Source: Marsupella aquatica (taxonomy: Eukaryota; Marchantiophyta). From it: 64,000 bases of DNA. The stretch is taken from positions 16,678,001 to 16,742,000 of the forward strand of contig OZ316897.1 of the NCBI GenBank assembly GCA_973895155.1. Direction: 5' to 3'. The notes under the pieces were generated by a model that saw nothing but the letters and a program-made list of their open reading frames with translations, was not told where the DNA came from and ran no database searches. Every line of letters begins with the position of its first letter. Position 1 is the stretch's first letter. The position numbers and the translations under genes were made by a program. This document shows positions 1 through 12,037 of the stretch, piece by piece.

Positions 1-2315
1 ACCAGATAGTGCACAATACTTTGATGGTGCAATTGAGAGTCGACCTGCACCGTGTAGAATGACAAGCTCTGATAGAAAGAAGTGGGGAGACGAGACAACA
101 GAATATTTGAAGAAGGGAGGAACCAAGGTTGAGGATGAGAAATGCCCCATAAAGGTGCATGGAGTGAAGAGGGCTACTGGTCTGTACAAGTTGCCCTATT
201 GGAATGTAAGACTCCATACTACTACAATGAATTTCTGCAATCTCTTCATATGACTTTGAAATATATTCTCTTCATATACTTCCTGTAGCCCAGATTTTGT
301 AATTGTTGTATTCAATGCACTAATTTCTGAATTGTGTCCACTGCACAAACTACTGCCCAGTGATGCCAAAAGTTGTATTCAATGCCCTAATTTCTGAATT
401 GTGTGTCCACTGCAGAAACTACTCATTAACCATTGTCTAGATCCCATGCACTGTGAGAAGAATCTTGCACACAACATTGTGCACACTATCATTGGGACCA
501 AGGACACTCCTTCTGTGAGAGAAGACATGAAGCTCTTACAGGTGCACCAACACCTATGGCTTGTACCCAATCCAGCTCCCAAGCGTAAGGATGACAAATT
601 GTTGATGCCCCCAGCCCCATATTGCCTGAGCAAGAAGGAAAGAACAAGGTTCTTGGAGGTTTTATTGACCTTGAAAGGGCCCACTGGTTTTTCAAGTTCT
701 TTGGCAAAGTGTGTTACAAAATCCAAGAAACTCTCTGGGTTGAAATCACATGATTTCCACCAACTCATGCAACAGATTCTCCCTCTGGCAACAATGGGAT
801 TACTTGATGAAGGGGTTCGCTTGGCCATAGCTGGGGTGAGCAATATCTATCGCCAGATCTGTATGAAGGTGTGGGACCCTTCAATGTATGAGAATTTGAT
901 GATGGATGTTGCATTCACTCTCTGCATTTTGGAAATCCATTTTCCACCAAGCTTCTTTGATGTCATGACCCATTTAATGATTCACCTAGTGGAGGAATTA
1001 GACTTGTGTGGCCCAGTTACAGGCAGATGGATGTACCCAATAGAGAGGAACCTGAAGGTATTGAAGGGTTATGTACGAAACAAGGCACGTCCAGAGGCTT
1101 CTATGGCTGAAGGCTATGTATTAGATGAGTCTTTGGGATTTCTTTCTGAATACATGATTGATGCAAAGGGAGAGGGAAAACAAACCTGGGAGTTGGAGGA
1201 GGATGCTGGCGTTGCAGGCATTGTTTTGGAAGGGGCTGCAAAGGCGATAACTTTGGATTGGTCTGAAATGATGGCCATGCATCATTATATATTAGAGAAT
1301 GAAGAGACAGTGGCTCCATGGTACAGGTACATAAACCCTAGAAACTCTCCTATCCTTAGGCATATGGATCATAATTATGTTGCCCCATTGTGTTTGTATA
1401 TTCATGGTGGATCGTGCACTAATGTCTTCAGTGTTGTTGTTGCCATGCAGGATATATGATGCTACCAATGAGACTGTTACCAAACGAAGAGTGGATTTCC
1501 GGAAGGAGTGGATGAGGAAGCCTGCCAATCGAAGAAAACCAGTGGAATTTCCCGTAGACTGCCAAGAATTGCCACCTTTCAGGGAATGGTTTCAAACATT
1601 AGTCAATACCCATAATTTTGAGAAAGAGTCTGAGCGGTCATTACTATCTGCATACTCCACACCACCTAGTTTGAAGGCACGACTATATAGGGCATGTAGA
1701 GCCTATGGGCACCATTGGAGGACTATTCCATCCTTGGGGTGTTTGAGTGATTGTGATTCTGGTGCTTTCAGCACTTTTGATTCTGGGATGGCTTCTACAT
1801 TCACTGAGAAGCGAGTGGACAGGTCTGGTGCAACCATAGAAGAATCTGTACAGTATGTAGGGGCCTTGACAGATATCTTGGTACTGAATTATGGCAGCTT
1901 GAGGAAAGAGGTGATTCTTTTCAAAGGGAAATGGGCAGATCCATCATGGACTCCTAAATCCTCTGCCAGTATGAGGTATACCAAGTCTGGTCTTTGGCAG
2001 GTGAATTTCCATAGAGAACTGGGTGTGTCCAAGAAAATGGATTACGTTTTCCCAAAGCAAGTGGAGCAGGTTTTCTTCCACCCCAATGAGAAGGGGATAG
2101 CATGGAGAACAATCCTCCACAAAGAATCCAGGTCCACAAGGGTGTTAGGTGATTACACAGACGTTGATTTCCATGCTACAATGGAAAACAATGCCAAATT
2201 ACACATCGAATTGGCTAAGGCCTGTAGGTCCAGAGAAAATCCAGGACCAAGTACTGGTCCCAAACGAGGCAAAGATGCAGAGGGATCTGCAAGAAAGGGC
2301 AGGCCTAAGCAGTGA
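1..2315 (+). CDS. Tnp2-type CACTA transposase (5' partial)
   Basis: Transposase of the En/Spm superfamily, expected to bind element ends and catalyse excision. I read exons at <1-208, 416-1328 and 1450-2315, with GT-AG introns at 209-415 and 1329-1449. The first junction joins LPYWN to KLLINHCLDPMHCEKN, the conserved Tnp2 segment. Exon 2 continues into a DUF4218-like block (PPSFFDVMTHLMIHLVEELD, then GRWMYPIERNLK and YVRNKARPE). Exon 3 holds a DUF4216-like block (YVGALTDILVLNYGS to KQVEQVFFHP) and a basic tail ending at TGA 2315. The N-terminal half of Tnp2 is outside the window. I saw no internal stop once introns are removed, so the visible part may be functional. Confidence 0.85.
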
Positions 2316-2697
2316 ATAGGTTTTAGCTAGGTGTGTGAAGTCCATAGATGGACTACATGTATGGACTATTTATGAAATCAGACTAATGGTTTACCCATTT
2401 GTGCAGTTGGTGAATGCAGCCTGTGAAAGGAAGATTGCAAGGGTTGTCACATTCTGTGAATCCTTATGAGGAGGCCCGAAATCGGAACATAGAGCATAAT
2501 GTCAGAATTATGTGTGATCTAGGACTGGGGCCAGACTGCAAGCTGATGTGTGTGTTGATATGTCTATTGCAAATTTGATTCAGTAGATGGAGTTGTCAGG
2601 TTCATGTTCTGTTTTCATATTCCAGATTGGTCTCATACTAGTATGGATCCTGTACATAAGTACTAGTGTTACGGTGTTGTAGATTCATTTTGCATGT
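2316..2697. other. Intergenic stretch between the two CACTA genes
   Basis: About 380 bp without a convincing ORF. In En/Spm elements the TNPA-like and Tnp2-like products can come from one spliced transcript, so this may be intronic. An acceptor-like site (cttag) lies just downstream at about 2743. No repeat stands out. Confidence 0.4.
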
Positions 2698-5581
2698 ATG
2701 TTTGATCTGCATTGGTGTATGTTGATGATTGCTTTGTTCCTTAGAGGCCCAACCACACATGTACAACGAGAGAGAGGAAAGCCTGCTTTGGTGAAAGGTA
2801 CTTCAACTGAAACATTGCCAAAGAGGAGGAGCTCTAGACTATCAGAAGTTACCAAGGTGAACATGGCAGAGTTTGGTGATGATGGCTATGGTTCTCCTTC
2901 TGAGTATGACACTGAGGATTCTGACATTGGAGGGTCAGAACCAGAGAGTGCACAACAGGTAATGCTTGAACTTCATCATCCTAATAGGAAGGGATCCTTG
3001 TCCCTTTTTCAAATTATATGTTGATATGCTTACGTTGTCCATGATGTAGGTACAGAAACAAAATCGTGGTCCTAAGAAGACTGGGCCTGGTGGAGGTGGG
3101 CTAGTGAGATGTTGGAAAGACCCAGACACTGGACTCTTATATGAAAGTGAGTGGATTGTACTGTTCTACTTTTCAGGTGTGTTTGGAAGTTGATATTCTA
3201 CTTGGAAATGAAATTAATTGAAGTGCTTTGGTGTTGTGTGTTTGTTTAGTGGTTCCATCAGCATCTAAAGGCAGATCAGGTCAATCTGATGTACTACATT
3301 CCAGAGGATCTTCAGGTAATACACAATCTGCTCGTCATGCATATGCAAGTACATTTGCTCAACTTTTCAATCATGTACATATTTTTTGATTGAATGCATG
3401 TGTGTGCATTGCAGGAGGGGCCTCTGAGATGCGCAGGGAACGAAGGCATGCTAAGAAGCAGTTTGATAATACTGCCAAACAACGAAGGGATTGCGGAGAG
3501 GTGCCCAAACACATTAAAGTGAGTATTGTACTTGTTTGTAGATTTAGACAAATCTGATCCTCTCTGTTGTTGTGTGTATAAAACCTGGACTCTGCATAAA
3601 TTCCAGAGTTATGATCTGACATTGTCTGTGAAATGCAGATTTATGACAATGATATTGATGATTCTGATGGCAACAAACAATACTGGCTGGAGGAACTTCG
3701 TGGCAACGTACTCAGAGTCTTTGATGTATCAAAGCCAAAATGGACTGATCATCCACAAGTTCATACAACCACAGTGTGGAATAACATGGCAGCTGAGTGG
3801 GAGTATGTGGGTGGGGAATTTATTAAGACCAAATTCCAGAGTCATTGTCGTGGCATATTGAAGAGAGAGCGCCATAAAATGCATGTTTATTGGAAGAAAG
3901 TTTGCAATGAGGATCCAACCAAACCTGGGCCATCTGGTGTTGATCCAAAGAAATGGGCAGCTTTGGTATCTCATTTTACCAGTCCAACATTGATATCTTT
4001 GAGTAAACAGATGACTGATAAAAGAGCACGAGTGCAAGATACCTCTCACTTTGGAAGGGGAGGGCATGCTGTAGCAGCAAAGAGAATGGTAAATTGTCTA
4101 TCATTTTCACTATCAATTCTGTCTTGTTTGTGAATCTTGATGAAAACAAACTCTATGATTTCTCATTCATTGTGTGTTTGAACAGAAGCAGAAGAGAGGA
4201 TCAAGCCCAGGTATATCTGACCTGAAAGAAAACCATGGTAGTCAGGGTTCATTGCCAAAGGTGACAATGAGCCCATCATTGGCAAGTGCAGAAGGTCAGA
4301 CTGGTAGTTTTGTGGGAGCAAAGGTGAGCCCATCATTGGCAAGTGGGGAGGGTAAAAGTGCTAGCTTACTGGGGCAAGGAAACAGACATGGATCAGCTGT
4401 GAGTATTGTCATACCAATTTGATTTGTACATCATTCTCCATTTGACAGAGCCAGTGTTGTGTCGTTTGTAAGTTTGACAGTGAGACTATTGTGTTGGTTT
4501 GTGGTTCATTTACAGACCCCACATTCAAAAGAAGAGATCACTGCCATTGGGGCTGTGAAATTGGATGTCGCTGAGTTGAAAGGCACTGTGAGGGAGTTGA
4601 CAAACATGATGACTACGTGGATGGCACATCACCCCAGTAATGCACAAGTTCCAACAGTTGTGCCTAGTCACAGTAAGTTGACTACAACTACCAAACAAGG
4701 TAGTAGAAAGCGATCTCTTACTTTTTCAGGCGATAATGAAGGTAAAATTCTCTATCATGTATACACTGTCCATTCAATGTAATTATTGTGATGTGTATAT
4801 GTCATTGCATGTTTATAATGTTCTTGCATGTTTTTAGTGTGATTATATGTTGCTGGTGTATACATGTTTGTTTATGCATTTCTTTTGTGTGTGTTTTATG
4901 ACAGCATCTTTAGGGGAGCCTCCTGTGTCGCAGGGAAGACCAACTGACACAGCTAACAGTACTCTAAAGCAAACTGAATTGGAAGTGAACCTTTTGCCAT
5001 CTAAGTTGCCCAAAGAAGCCATTTCAGATGCCTTTCAGTTGCCAGAGGATAAGTCGACTCAGTTGACACCAGATGTAACCCCAGAATCATCTGAGTTGCC
5101 AAAAGAAACTCCCATTCCAAGTGAACAGGATGACACTCCATCAACTAGAAAGGGAAAGAAGAAAAGGAAGAAAGGATCCTCAGCAAATGCATCACCTGCA
5201 CAGAAGAAACCAATGCAGTCTCCTAACCCCGTTGCAAAGGTAAATGTGTGTTTGATTTGAGTGTTCTTCTATCTTTCAATTTCTGTTTATTGCATTTTTA
5301 ACAAAATGTGTTGTTCACAGTTTGCAAGAGGAGATTTGGTGAAGATGAAGAGCGTTGTGGACAATTCCATGATAGTGGCAGAAGGTGAGGTGACAGGGCT
5401 GCCAGGAGAAGATAAGTTTCATTGTGCAGATTTTGAAAGCCCTTTCTTGCGAGTGCGTGTGATTGAAGTGTTTGTAGATGTGGCATTGCCATTTGCCAAT
5501 TCAGGGGAGAACCAGTCTAAATTATCTGATGTGAAAGGGATGAATGCCCTATGGAACTCTAGATTGCTTAAGAAGCAATAG
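2698..5581 (+). CDS. TNPA-like CACTA accessory protein (Transposase_24 type)
   Basis: Multi-exon gene downstream of Tnp2. Exons read approximately as 2698 (or 2744)-2958, 3050-3146, 3250-3314, 3415-3518, 3639-4089, 4186-4398, 4515-4741, 4905-5239 and 5321-5581, all with GT-AG borders. The 3639-4089 exon resembles plant Transposase_24 (Ptta/En/Spm): W..NNMAAEWEYVGGEFIKTKF, a basic stretch, then KKWAALVSHFTSP. The last exon resembles a DUF8039-type domain (LVKMKSVVDNSMIVAEGEV, later RVRVIEV and a closing W). The linker is low-complexity and basic (GKKKRKKGSS). The likely role is binding the subterminal repeats that follow. The first exon is uncertain, and splicing from the Tnp2 transcript is possible. 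Confidence 0.7.
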
Positions 5582-5889
5582 AAATAGCACTCTATCAAGA
5601 AACAATAGACATGATAGAATGACAACTCTGTTTTTCTATAAACATGCAGAGTGATTGGTATGTTAGGTTGTAACAATTGACAATCTAATATTATTGATGT
5701 CAATGTAATTTTGTTTCATAAATTTGCATTGAGTTCAATATTTACCGTGAGACTTATGAAGGTATCTTGTATGAATATCAATTGGATTTGTGATATATAT
5801 CGAATGTTTCTTTAAGTTTTCATTTAGCAACTCTATTGAATGGTTTTGTAATGTATGATTTTTGATTGACATCAAGTTTTATCTATCAT

Positions 5890-6647
5890 GATCACTTAAA
5901 TTTGAATTTCTCCAAATCATTGAATACTTCGTCTGAATGACTGGCTTGAATGATTAAATGATTGGCTAGAATGACTGATGTAATGGTCATTATTCACAAC
6001 TATCTTTGTGACCAATATGACTCAACTCTGGTCATTAAAGACATAGACTAAATGATTCAAAGAATGACATATACAATGACCTTTCTCATGGTCATTATAA
6101 ACAAGTCCACTATGACTCACTTTATGTCATTCAAGACATGTCATTAATGACTAATGTATATCTTTACGTGTCTTCTCCCAATTGAACCACGTGTCTCAAT
6201 ATGACTTGTTTATACTGTAGTCATTTTGGACACGTCCAAAATGACCCAAATATATTGCCAAATGGTGAATCCTCTTTGAACCACGTGTCACTATTTGATT
6301 TGTTATATAATGTACGTCATTTTGGACAAGTCCAAAATGACCAATGTTATTTGTTTTTTTATTGCCACATGTCGTTGTGTGATTGGGTATGGGGACCATC
6401 GACGGTCAACGGCAATTGACCGTCGATGGTGATTTGTGTCGTCATTTTGGACCGTTCAACATTTATGACCATATCATAAAAACGGTCATTTAGGATAGTA
6501 TGAAATGACCACATGTTTTTAGCGTCATTTGTCCAAAAGGACCGTGACCAAAATGTCCGTTGTGACGTGTCTGGAAAGACGAGAACAATTGCGTCATTGT
6601 TTTGTTAAAAAGACCTGATTAATAGTCATTGTTTCGGTCATAAAATA
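5890..6647 (+). repeat. CACTA 3' subterminal repeat array
   Basis: The stretch is packed with short direct and inverted copies of a GTCATT/AATGAC motif. Examples are the palindromic blocks around 6220-6245 and 6317-6340, where GTCATTTTGGAC faces GTCCAAAATGAC, plus isolated copies at about 5985, 6084, 6440, 6480, 6590 and 6625. Such arrays are the usual TNPA-binding sites of CACTA elements. The hairpin-forming block near 6400-6425 (GACGGTCAACGGCAATTGAC) is another inverted repeat in the array. Confidence 0.8.
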
Positions 6648-6665
6648 CATTGTTTTCTACTAGTG
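6648..6665 (-). repeat. CACTA 3' terminal inverted repeat
   Basis: Read on the minus strand, the sequence is CACTAGTAGAAAACAATG, beginning at 6665. The next three bases, CCA, would be the right-hand target-site duplication. The left partner is outside the window. Confidence 0.85.
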
Positions 6666-8799
6666 CCACGTGTCTTCCAATTGAAGGGAATCATTATGTG
6701 GACCATGCATGACTATCCAGGTGAGTGGTATGGATTTGTATTTTTTCATGTATTGGAGATCAAGTTTGTTTGGAAGGAAGTCCCTCTTTAATTCTATGTA
6801 CATGAACTTTTCAATTCCTTTGACTCTAATTGAGAATGTTATTTTGTGAGCAGGGTTTGGGTTTGTTTCTGGGTTCCAAACTCAAGGGTACAAGGCATGC
6901 TCCACTTGTGGTCCAAGCCTTCACGATATGGCCAAGTACTCAAAATGGTTGCACAAGATAATCTACCTTGGTCATACCAAGTTTCTTCCACTTGGGCATC
7001 ACATGAGGTCTGACCCCCTTTTGTTTTCAGACTTTGACATGATCAATGGTGATGAGCGTGAGATACCTGACCGCACAACATTTTCGTATTGGAAATCCAT
7101 AGCTGATAGGGTGGCAGACCCTGAAGATGCCATGGGATTTTATGGTAGTGGATTGACAAGGTGGAGTATACTGGCCACTTTGCCCTATTGGCCTGAGTTG
7201 AAGATTCATCACTTGTTAGACCCCATGCATATAGAGGGAAATGTTGGGAAGGCTTTGATCAAGCACTTTTATGGGGAAAAGAACATTAATTTTAGGGAGG
7301 CATGCCAGGATCTAGAACGACATCCAGATGTATGGATAATAGTTGATGAATCCATAGGGATGGAACATCGTCCTTCAGCTCCATCGGTTTTGAGTTTTGG
7401 TGAAAGAAGAGAGTTTCGACAATGCATAGGGCAGATGCGGTTTCCTACAGGCTATGGTGCCAATCTACGTAAGGCTTTTGGGATGGAGGACAGTCATAAA
7501 TGGCCAATGTATCTCAAGACACATGACTATCATCGTTTACTACAACATATACTTCCTGTGGCAATCATAGGTTTGGGGAGTGAAGAAGTGCAAGACGCCC
7601 TTTGGTCACTGGGCACTTTGTTGAGATGGATATGCTCAAAGGAAATATATGAAGAAGAGATACCACGGATGGAGGTATTGGCAGCAGAGGTGGTATGCAA
7701 GCTGGAGAAGGCCCTCCCTCCTTCCTTCTTTGATTGTCAGGTGCATCTTCTCGTTCATCTTGTGAGGGAGGTTGCCATTGCCGGTCCGGTGCATTGTAGG
7801 TGGATATATTGGCTGGAAAGGTATATGGCCGTGTTAAAGGCTTATGTACGGAACCGTGCACGAGTGGAGGGGAGCATGGCAACTGGATACTTGGCAGTTG
7901 AGAGTATGTTTTATTGTAGTAACATCTTAGCTACCATTGATCCTAGTTGTCCACGCACTTGGATGGAAGAGAGGGAAATGGAGGAGGACCGTTTAACAGG
8001 TGCAAAAAAAACACGCTTACTAACCGCAGTGGAGTTGACACAGGTTAGTACTTTCATGTTGAGTAACAGCAATGTGATGGAAGATTGGAGAGAGTTTTAT
8101 GAGGATGCAAAGAGGGAGAGTCGTCGCCCAAGGATCTTTCCAAAGTTCCTTGAGTATATGAAGGAGAAAGTACTTCAGTTGGATGCTATGGTGGCCCAAG
8201 GTGAGAATGTATCACATTTTCCAGATATGACTCCTGAGGTTCGAACAATTGTTCATGGTCCTTTAAGACTTGTTCAGACCAGAACAGCAATGTGGACACA
8301 AGGGAGGCATTTCAGGATTTCTGACCTTGATGAGAAGAGGGGAAGAACTTTTGATTGTGGAGTTCAAGGGCAGTTCATGCAAGATTCACAAAGTAGCCGT
8401 CATGACACTAATATGATCAGAGATGTGGTGCCTCACTATGGGAAGATTGAGGAGATCTTGATCATATCCTATGATGCCGATTCCAAATTTGAAGAGTATG
8501 TCTTCAAGTATAAGTGGTTCAAAATTCACCTGGTTGGTGATAATCACACGGTACTTCTTGATGAGTGTGGGTTTACTCGACTGAAGACATCAGCAACTAG
8601 CTTTCAACCATCTCATTGGCAAACATCTGAACCATTTACATTCCCAAGTCACCTTGAGCAGTGTTTCTATATTCCGTACCCACCAGACCCAGAGTGGTCA
8701 GTTGTTATACCGTATGTGCCACGGTCCCGTTCCATTATCTCGGAAAAACCTGATGTTATTATTGTGTCAAATGGAGGAGAGGATGAGGACCAGGTTTGA
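6666..8799 (+). pseudogene. Second Tnp2 transposase gene, truncated by the nested CACTA
   Basis: Exon at <6666-6720 (LKGIIMWTMHDYPG, a conserved Tnp2 segment), intron 6721-6853, then a long exon 6854-8799 continuing as GFGFVSGFQTQGYKACSTCG. The long exon keeps the Tnp2 core (LPYWPELKIHHLLDPMHIEG), a DUF4218-like block (LPPSFFDCQVHLLVHLVRE, CRWIYWLERYMAVLKAYVRN) and a DUF4216-like block (VVPHYGKIEEILIISYDADS to HLEQCFYIPYP). No stops interrupt 6854-8799. The 5' coding part is cut off exactly at the end of the first CACTA element, so the gene was disrupted by that insertion. It differs clearly in sequence from the first Tnp2, so it belongs to a separate CACTA family. Confidence 0.85.
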
Positions 8800-9262
8800 T
8801 GCACTAGTAGTAAAACTTGTTGTGGGCCCAGAATTTGACCCTAAACTAACTATCATGGTTTTATTTATATTACATATTAATTTTCTTCTTTTGTTTTACA
8901 AACACTTAATTGGACTTTGAAATTTCATCTCACTGTTATATATGCAACCCTAGCCGTTTCCAAAGCTATCCTCATGCATGCCACCTTTTTGAAAACCCTA
9001 GCTGTAACCTAAACACATGCATTCTCCATCTTGTAAAGAAACTCTCTCAAACATTTCCATTCTACAAACTTTTCAAACAACTCTCTTTGCAAAACATTTT
9101 CAAGCTTGTCAAGAAGCAACTTCTGAACACTTTGTGAATAACACACCATCGGTAATTGTGATGCCAATGGGTTCTCAACTTTGCGAATCAACTGGCTTCG
9201 CTAACTTGCGACTACTTATACTTCACAATATTGTGCGAAGCTAATAGGTTCACAAGATATAT
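8800..9262. other. Gene-poor stretch
   Basis: No supported gene. A CACTAGTAG word at 8802 looks like a CACTA terminus but has no subterminal array. From about 9170 the words TTGCGA, GCGAA and TTCGC become frequent and continue to about 9530. I see nothing else. Confidence 0.4.
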
Positions 9263-10143
9263 TTGAGTACATTATTATCGCTAAATTATGAAACAAAAGA
9301 GATCCAAATGCAGTCGCGATGGTCGCGGATCCACAAATACTTTGCGAGACTAATAGTATCTGAAAGAGTTGCGAATTCAATCCGATCTCAAACAAATTGC
9401 AAGGTATTTAGCTTCGCAACCCTATGTTGTGAACCTTTCAGCATGGTTTATTGTGATGCGTGTTTGATCACAAAATATCTGAAGTCGATGACATCGCAAG
9501 ACCATCCCGGCGTAAAAAAAAAGCTTCGCAAAAGGGGCCAATATGTAGTAGTGATTGTCTGTGATGTCCCAAAGGTGCCCTTTTATCAAGCTAAGCCTAC
9601 CGGACTTCTACTATCCATGCTTGACTCAGCGATTTTGTCTACAAAGTGCCAAAAACATGAGGCTCTGCTAGACACTGCCAAGGTTGAAGCCAGTTTGAAG
9701 GCCCTAGATGCATCTGAACGGGATCACCCAGCAACCGTGGAAAAGCTTAATGAGCAGTTGAGATCTATGGAGCAAGAACAAGATCAATTGAGGGAGATGG
9801 TAGACTCTACAGACAAGGATGTTGATGACATCATTTTAGACCTCGAGCTAGAGGCCAACAAGGAAGATGAGGGCTCTGGGAATGAGGTATATTCACCCTA
9901 CCTTGCAGGGGAATCATTCGTAGTCTTTCATTCCCTGATTATTTTGCATCATCAGAAAGAATTATGGAGTGTATTAGTCTAGCATTGTTGTACTCTTACA
10001 AATTTGAATTGTTTTCGATGGTTACAGGGCATTGAGTTCAGTACTCTCTTGGAAACCCAACTTAAAAACTCAAGAGCCAAAATTGCTGAGTTGAAGGGCC
10101 GCCAAGAGACCATCGGGAGGGATATGGTGAAGGTGCATCACTA
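9263..10143 (+). pseudogene. Coiled-coil protein gene fragment (paralogue of the gene at 15266-22723)
   Basis: The exon ending at 9886 (donor GAG|gtatat) and the exon 10028-10143 (after ttacag) encode an acidic coiled coil. It contains the words GLLLSMLDSAI, ASLKALDASERD, EKLNEQLRSMEQEQDQLREM and LELEANKEDEGSGNE, then STLLETQLKNSRAKIAELKG. The paralogue downstream has the same order of motifs (ALLLSMLESEM, a coiled coil, an acidic end, an intron, then YLTHLQTDLKQHE), with the intron at the equivalent place. The N terminus and the RING part are absent here. The ORF upstream of about 9500 has no recognisable similarity. Function unknown. It is probably a broken copy of a repeated, possibly transposon-encoded gene. 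Confidence 0.6.
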
Positions 10144-10294
10144 GAAGGAAATTGGGGTTTTACAACTATGTCCTTTTTTACTCCTGGTCGGAAACAACTC
10201 TTAAGCAATCCCAACAACTGTGTTTTCGAAGAGTGGTATCTGACTTGTAAAAGCAACTAAGTTTACCACTGCAATAGAAAGAATAACTCATTTG

Positions 10295-10438
10295 TGTTGT
10301 GGGAGAAAATGAGACAAAGAGTTAGTTCCATCTTTACTCTTGGTAGAATATGTACATGTGGCTACGGCCTAAGTAGTTAGGGTAGTTACATAGGTAGTTA
10401 TCCCAAAGGTAGACTTAACTCAAGTATGAGTTACAACA
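10295..10438 (-). repeat. LTR (3' LTR in element orientation)
   Basis: 144 bp starting TGTTGTGGGAG and ending GAGTTACAACA on the plus strand. It is preceded by target duplication ATTTG. The polypurine tract AAAGGGGGAG abuts it internally on the minus strand. Confidence 0.9.
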
Positions 10439-12037
10439 CTCCCCCTTTGTAACATTGGGGTTGAAATGTTACAATCAAGAGTCTACTTTGGGTATATTCA
10501 GTGGTATACAATAGGTTTTGTTTATGTCTAGCCTATTTTATAAATGGTGTAGCCATCTCAAGTCTACTATAAATGAATGTCAAGCTTCTCCTAATAGATG
10601 TCTTATAATTCATGTTGCATCATGGTAAAGTGTAAGTGGGGGATGTAACCTCATTAAAACCTCCCCTACTTTCTTTGTGGGAGGAAAGAGTATTACCATC
10701 CCCATGGGTGAAACATAATTGGGTTTAAGCATATAGTGTATGTGTAATTTCTACAAAGTCTCTTAAGGTGCTTGTCAGCACTATAGGCTTGTTGAAGATC
10801 TTCCTTGGTTGATTGTTTCTCGTGTCTCCTTCCAATCGGGAAATGGAGACTCCTTGATGGTCACCGATTACATGCCATGACAAAGTAAAGTATTAGTACA
10901 AAATGAAGATGATATGGTGTAATCCATGGCCTTGGAATTGGATTGGGTGTCCAACCCTAGATTTGGTGTGGGCATAACCTATTTGCACCACATCACGTAC
11001 CATATCCACAATATAGGGTTATCATATTGGGGTATGGCGCACCATCTCTTATGGTGCCTTACCATGCCATGTCTCACCTTATGGTACCTTATGACCTGGT
11101 ACTGTACCTCATATTATCATATGGTACTTTAATATCCAGTATACCTCATCAAGTATTGGTAAGTGATTGTGTTAACACCATGTTCAATCATTTATAAAAA
11201 TTCCTTAGATTTCATGATTTGCCATATGCATGGAATAGAGTTCCATTTTTAGGTATTCATTGGTGCGAAAGGCACTTGTGCAATAGGCACATCCCATGGG
11301 TTACATTGCTTGATGTCAAGTCTTACTTGAGGTCTCCCCCTCAATTTGTCATTTACTTCCATGTGCAGTAGGCACTCATTGGCTTCCATGTGTAGTAGGC
11401 ACGGAGCTTAACTTTTAAGTGCCGTAGGCAGCTTTTAAATGCAGTAGGCACGTTGGGAAAAACAATTCTCCCCCTGAATTTGTGAATGGCAATTCTAATA
11501 TGGTAATATTCCCAATAGATATCTTTCATTTTAATGCCATTTCGTCCCCGTTCTTAGTATGTGTGTTTCCCTGGTTCAGTGCACATTGTTCTTTGTATAC
11601 GCAAATCTATTTGACGGGTTTTGCAATTAAGGAGGGTTTGCACTTAGCGGTATGTTCTCGACGTTTTCTCGACGTTTCAGCGTTTTTGTTGCGAGATTTG
11701 TTCTTTGCTGCGCGCGTTCCCTTCGTGCTCTTATCCTCTTTTCTCTGAGGGTCTTTTGTTCGTGCTCCCTAAATGTGAAATCTTCCTTCAATCTCCATTG
11801 TCATGGATGTGTAAAGTCGATCAAGTTCTTGGTGTCTCCATCGACATAGTAAAGTCTGGTGAGAATGCCGGTAGGAAAGGCCGTCATCATCGCAGTACGG
11901 CTTAGAAACTAGAGTATCCAGTAGCTCGGTTTCCTCTTCTTTATCATCTTCCTTCAGGGTACCAGCTGCTCTCGAACAAACCCATCGTTGCTCTCCAGAA
12001 GGGGCAACGGCGAATGAGGGTAATTCACGGGACCTGC
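10439..12037 (-). other. 3' non-coding interior of the copia-like element
   Basis: No convincing ORF. It has several short near-repeats of GCAGTAGGCAC between about 11270 and 11460 and AT-rich tracts. Most likely untranslated sequence of the retroelement transcript. Confidence 0.4.

Larger units (their letters stand above)
1..6665 (+). mobile_element. CACTA (En/Spm) DNA transposon, 3' part
   Basis: The window opens inside this element. It carries a Tnp2-type transposase gene, then a TNPA-like multi-exon gene, then about 750 bp of AT-rich subterminal repeats, and ends at 6665. Its last 18 bases are the reverse complement of CACTAGTAGAAAACAATG, the standard CACTA terminal inverted repeat. The 5' end and its TIR lie outside the window, so the 3-bp target duplication cannot be checked. 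Both genes run on the plus strand. Downstream sequence is an exon of another Tnp2 gene, so this element is nested in a second CACTA element. Confidence 0.9.
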
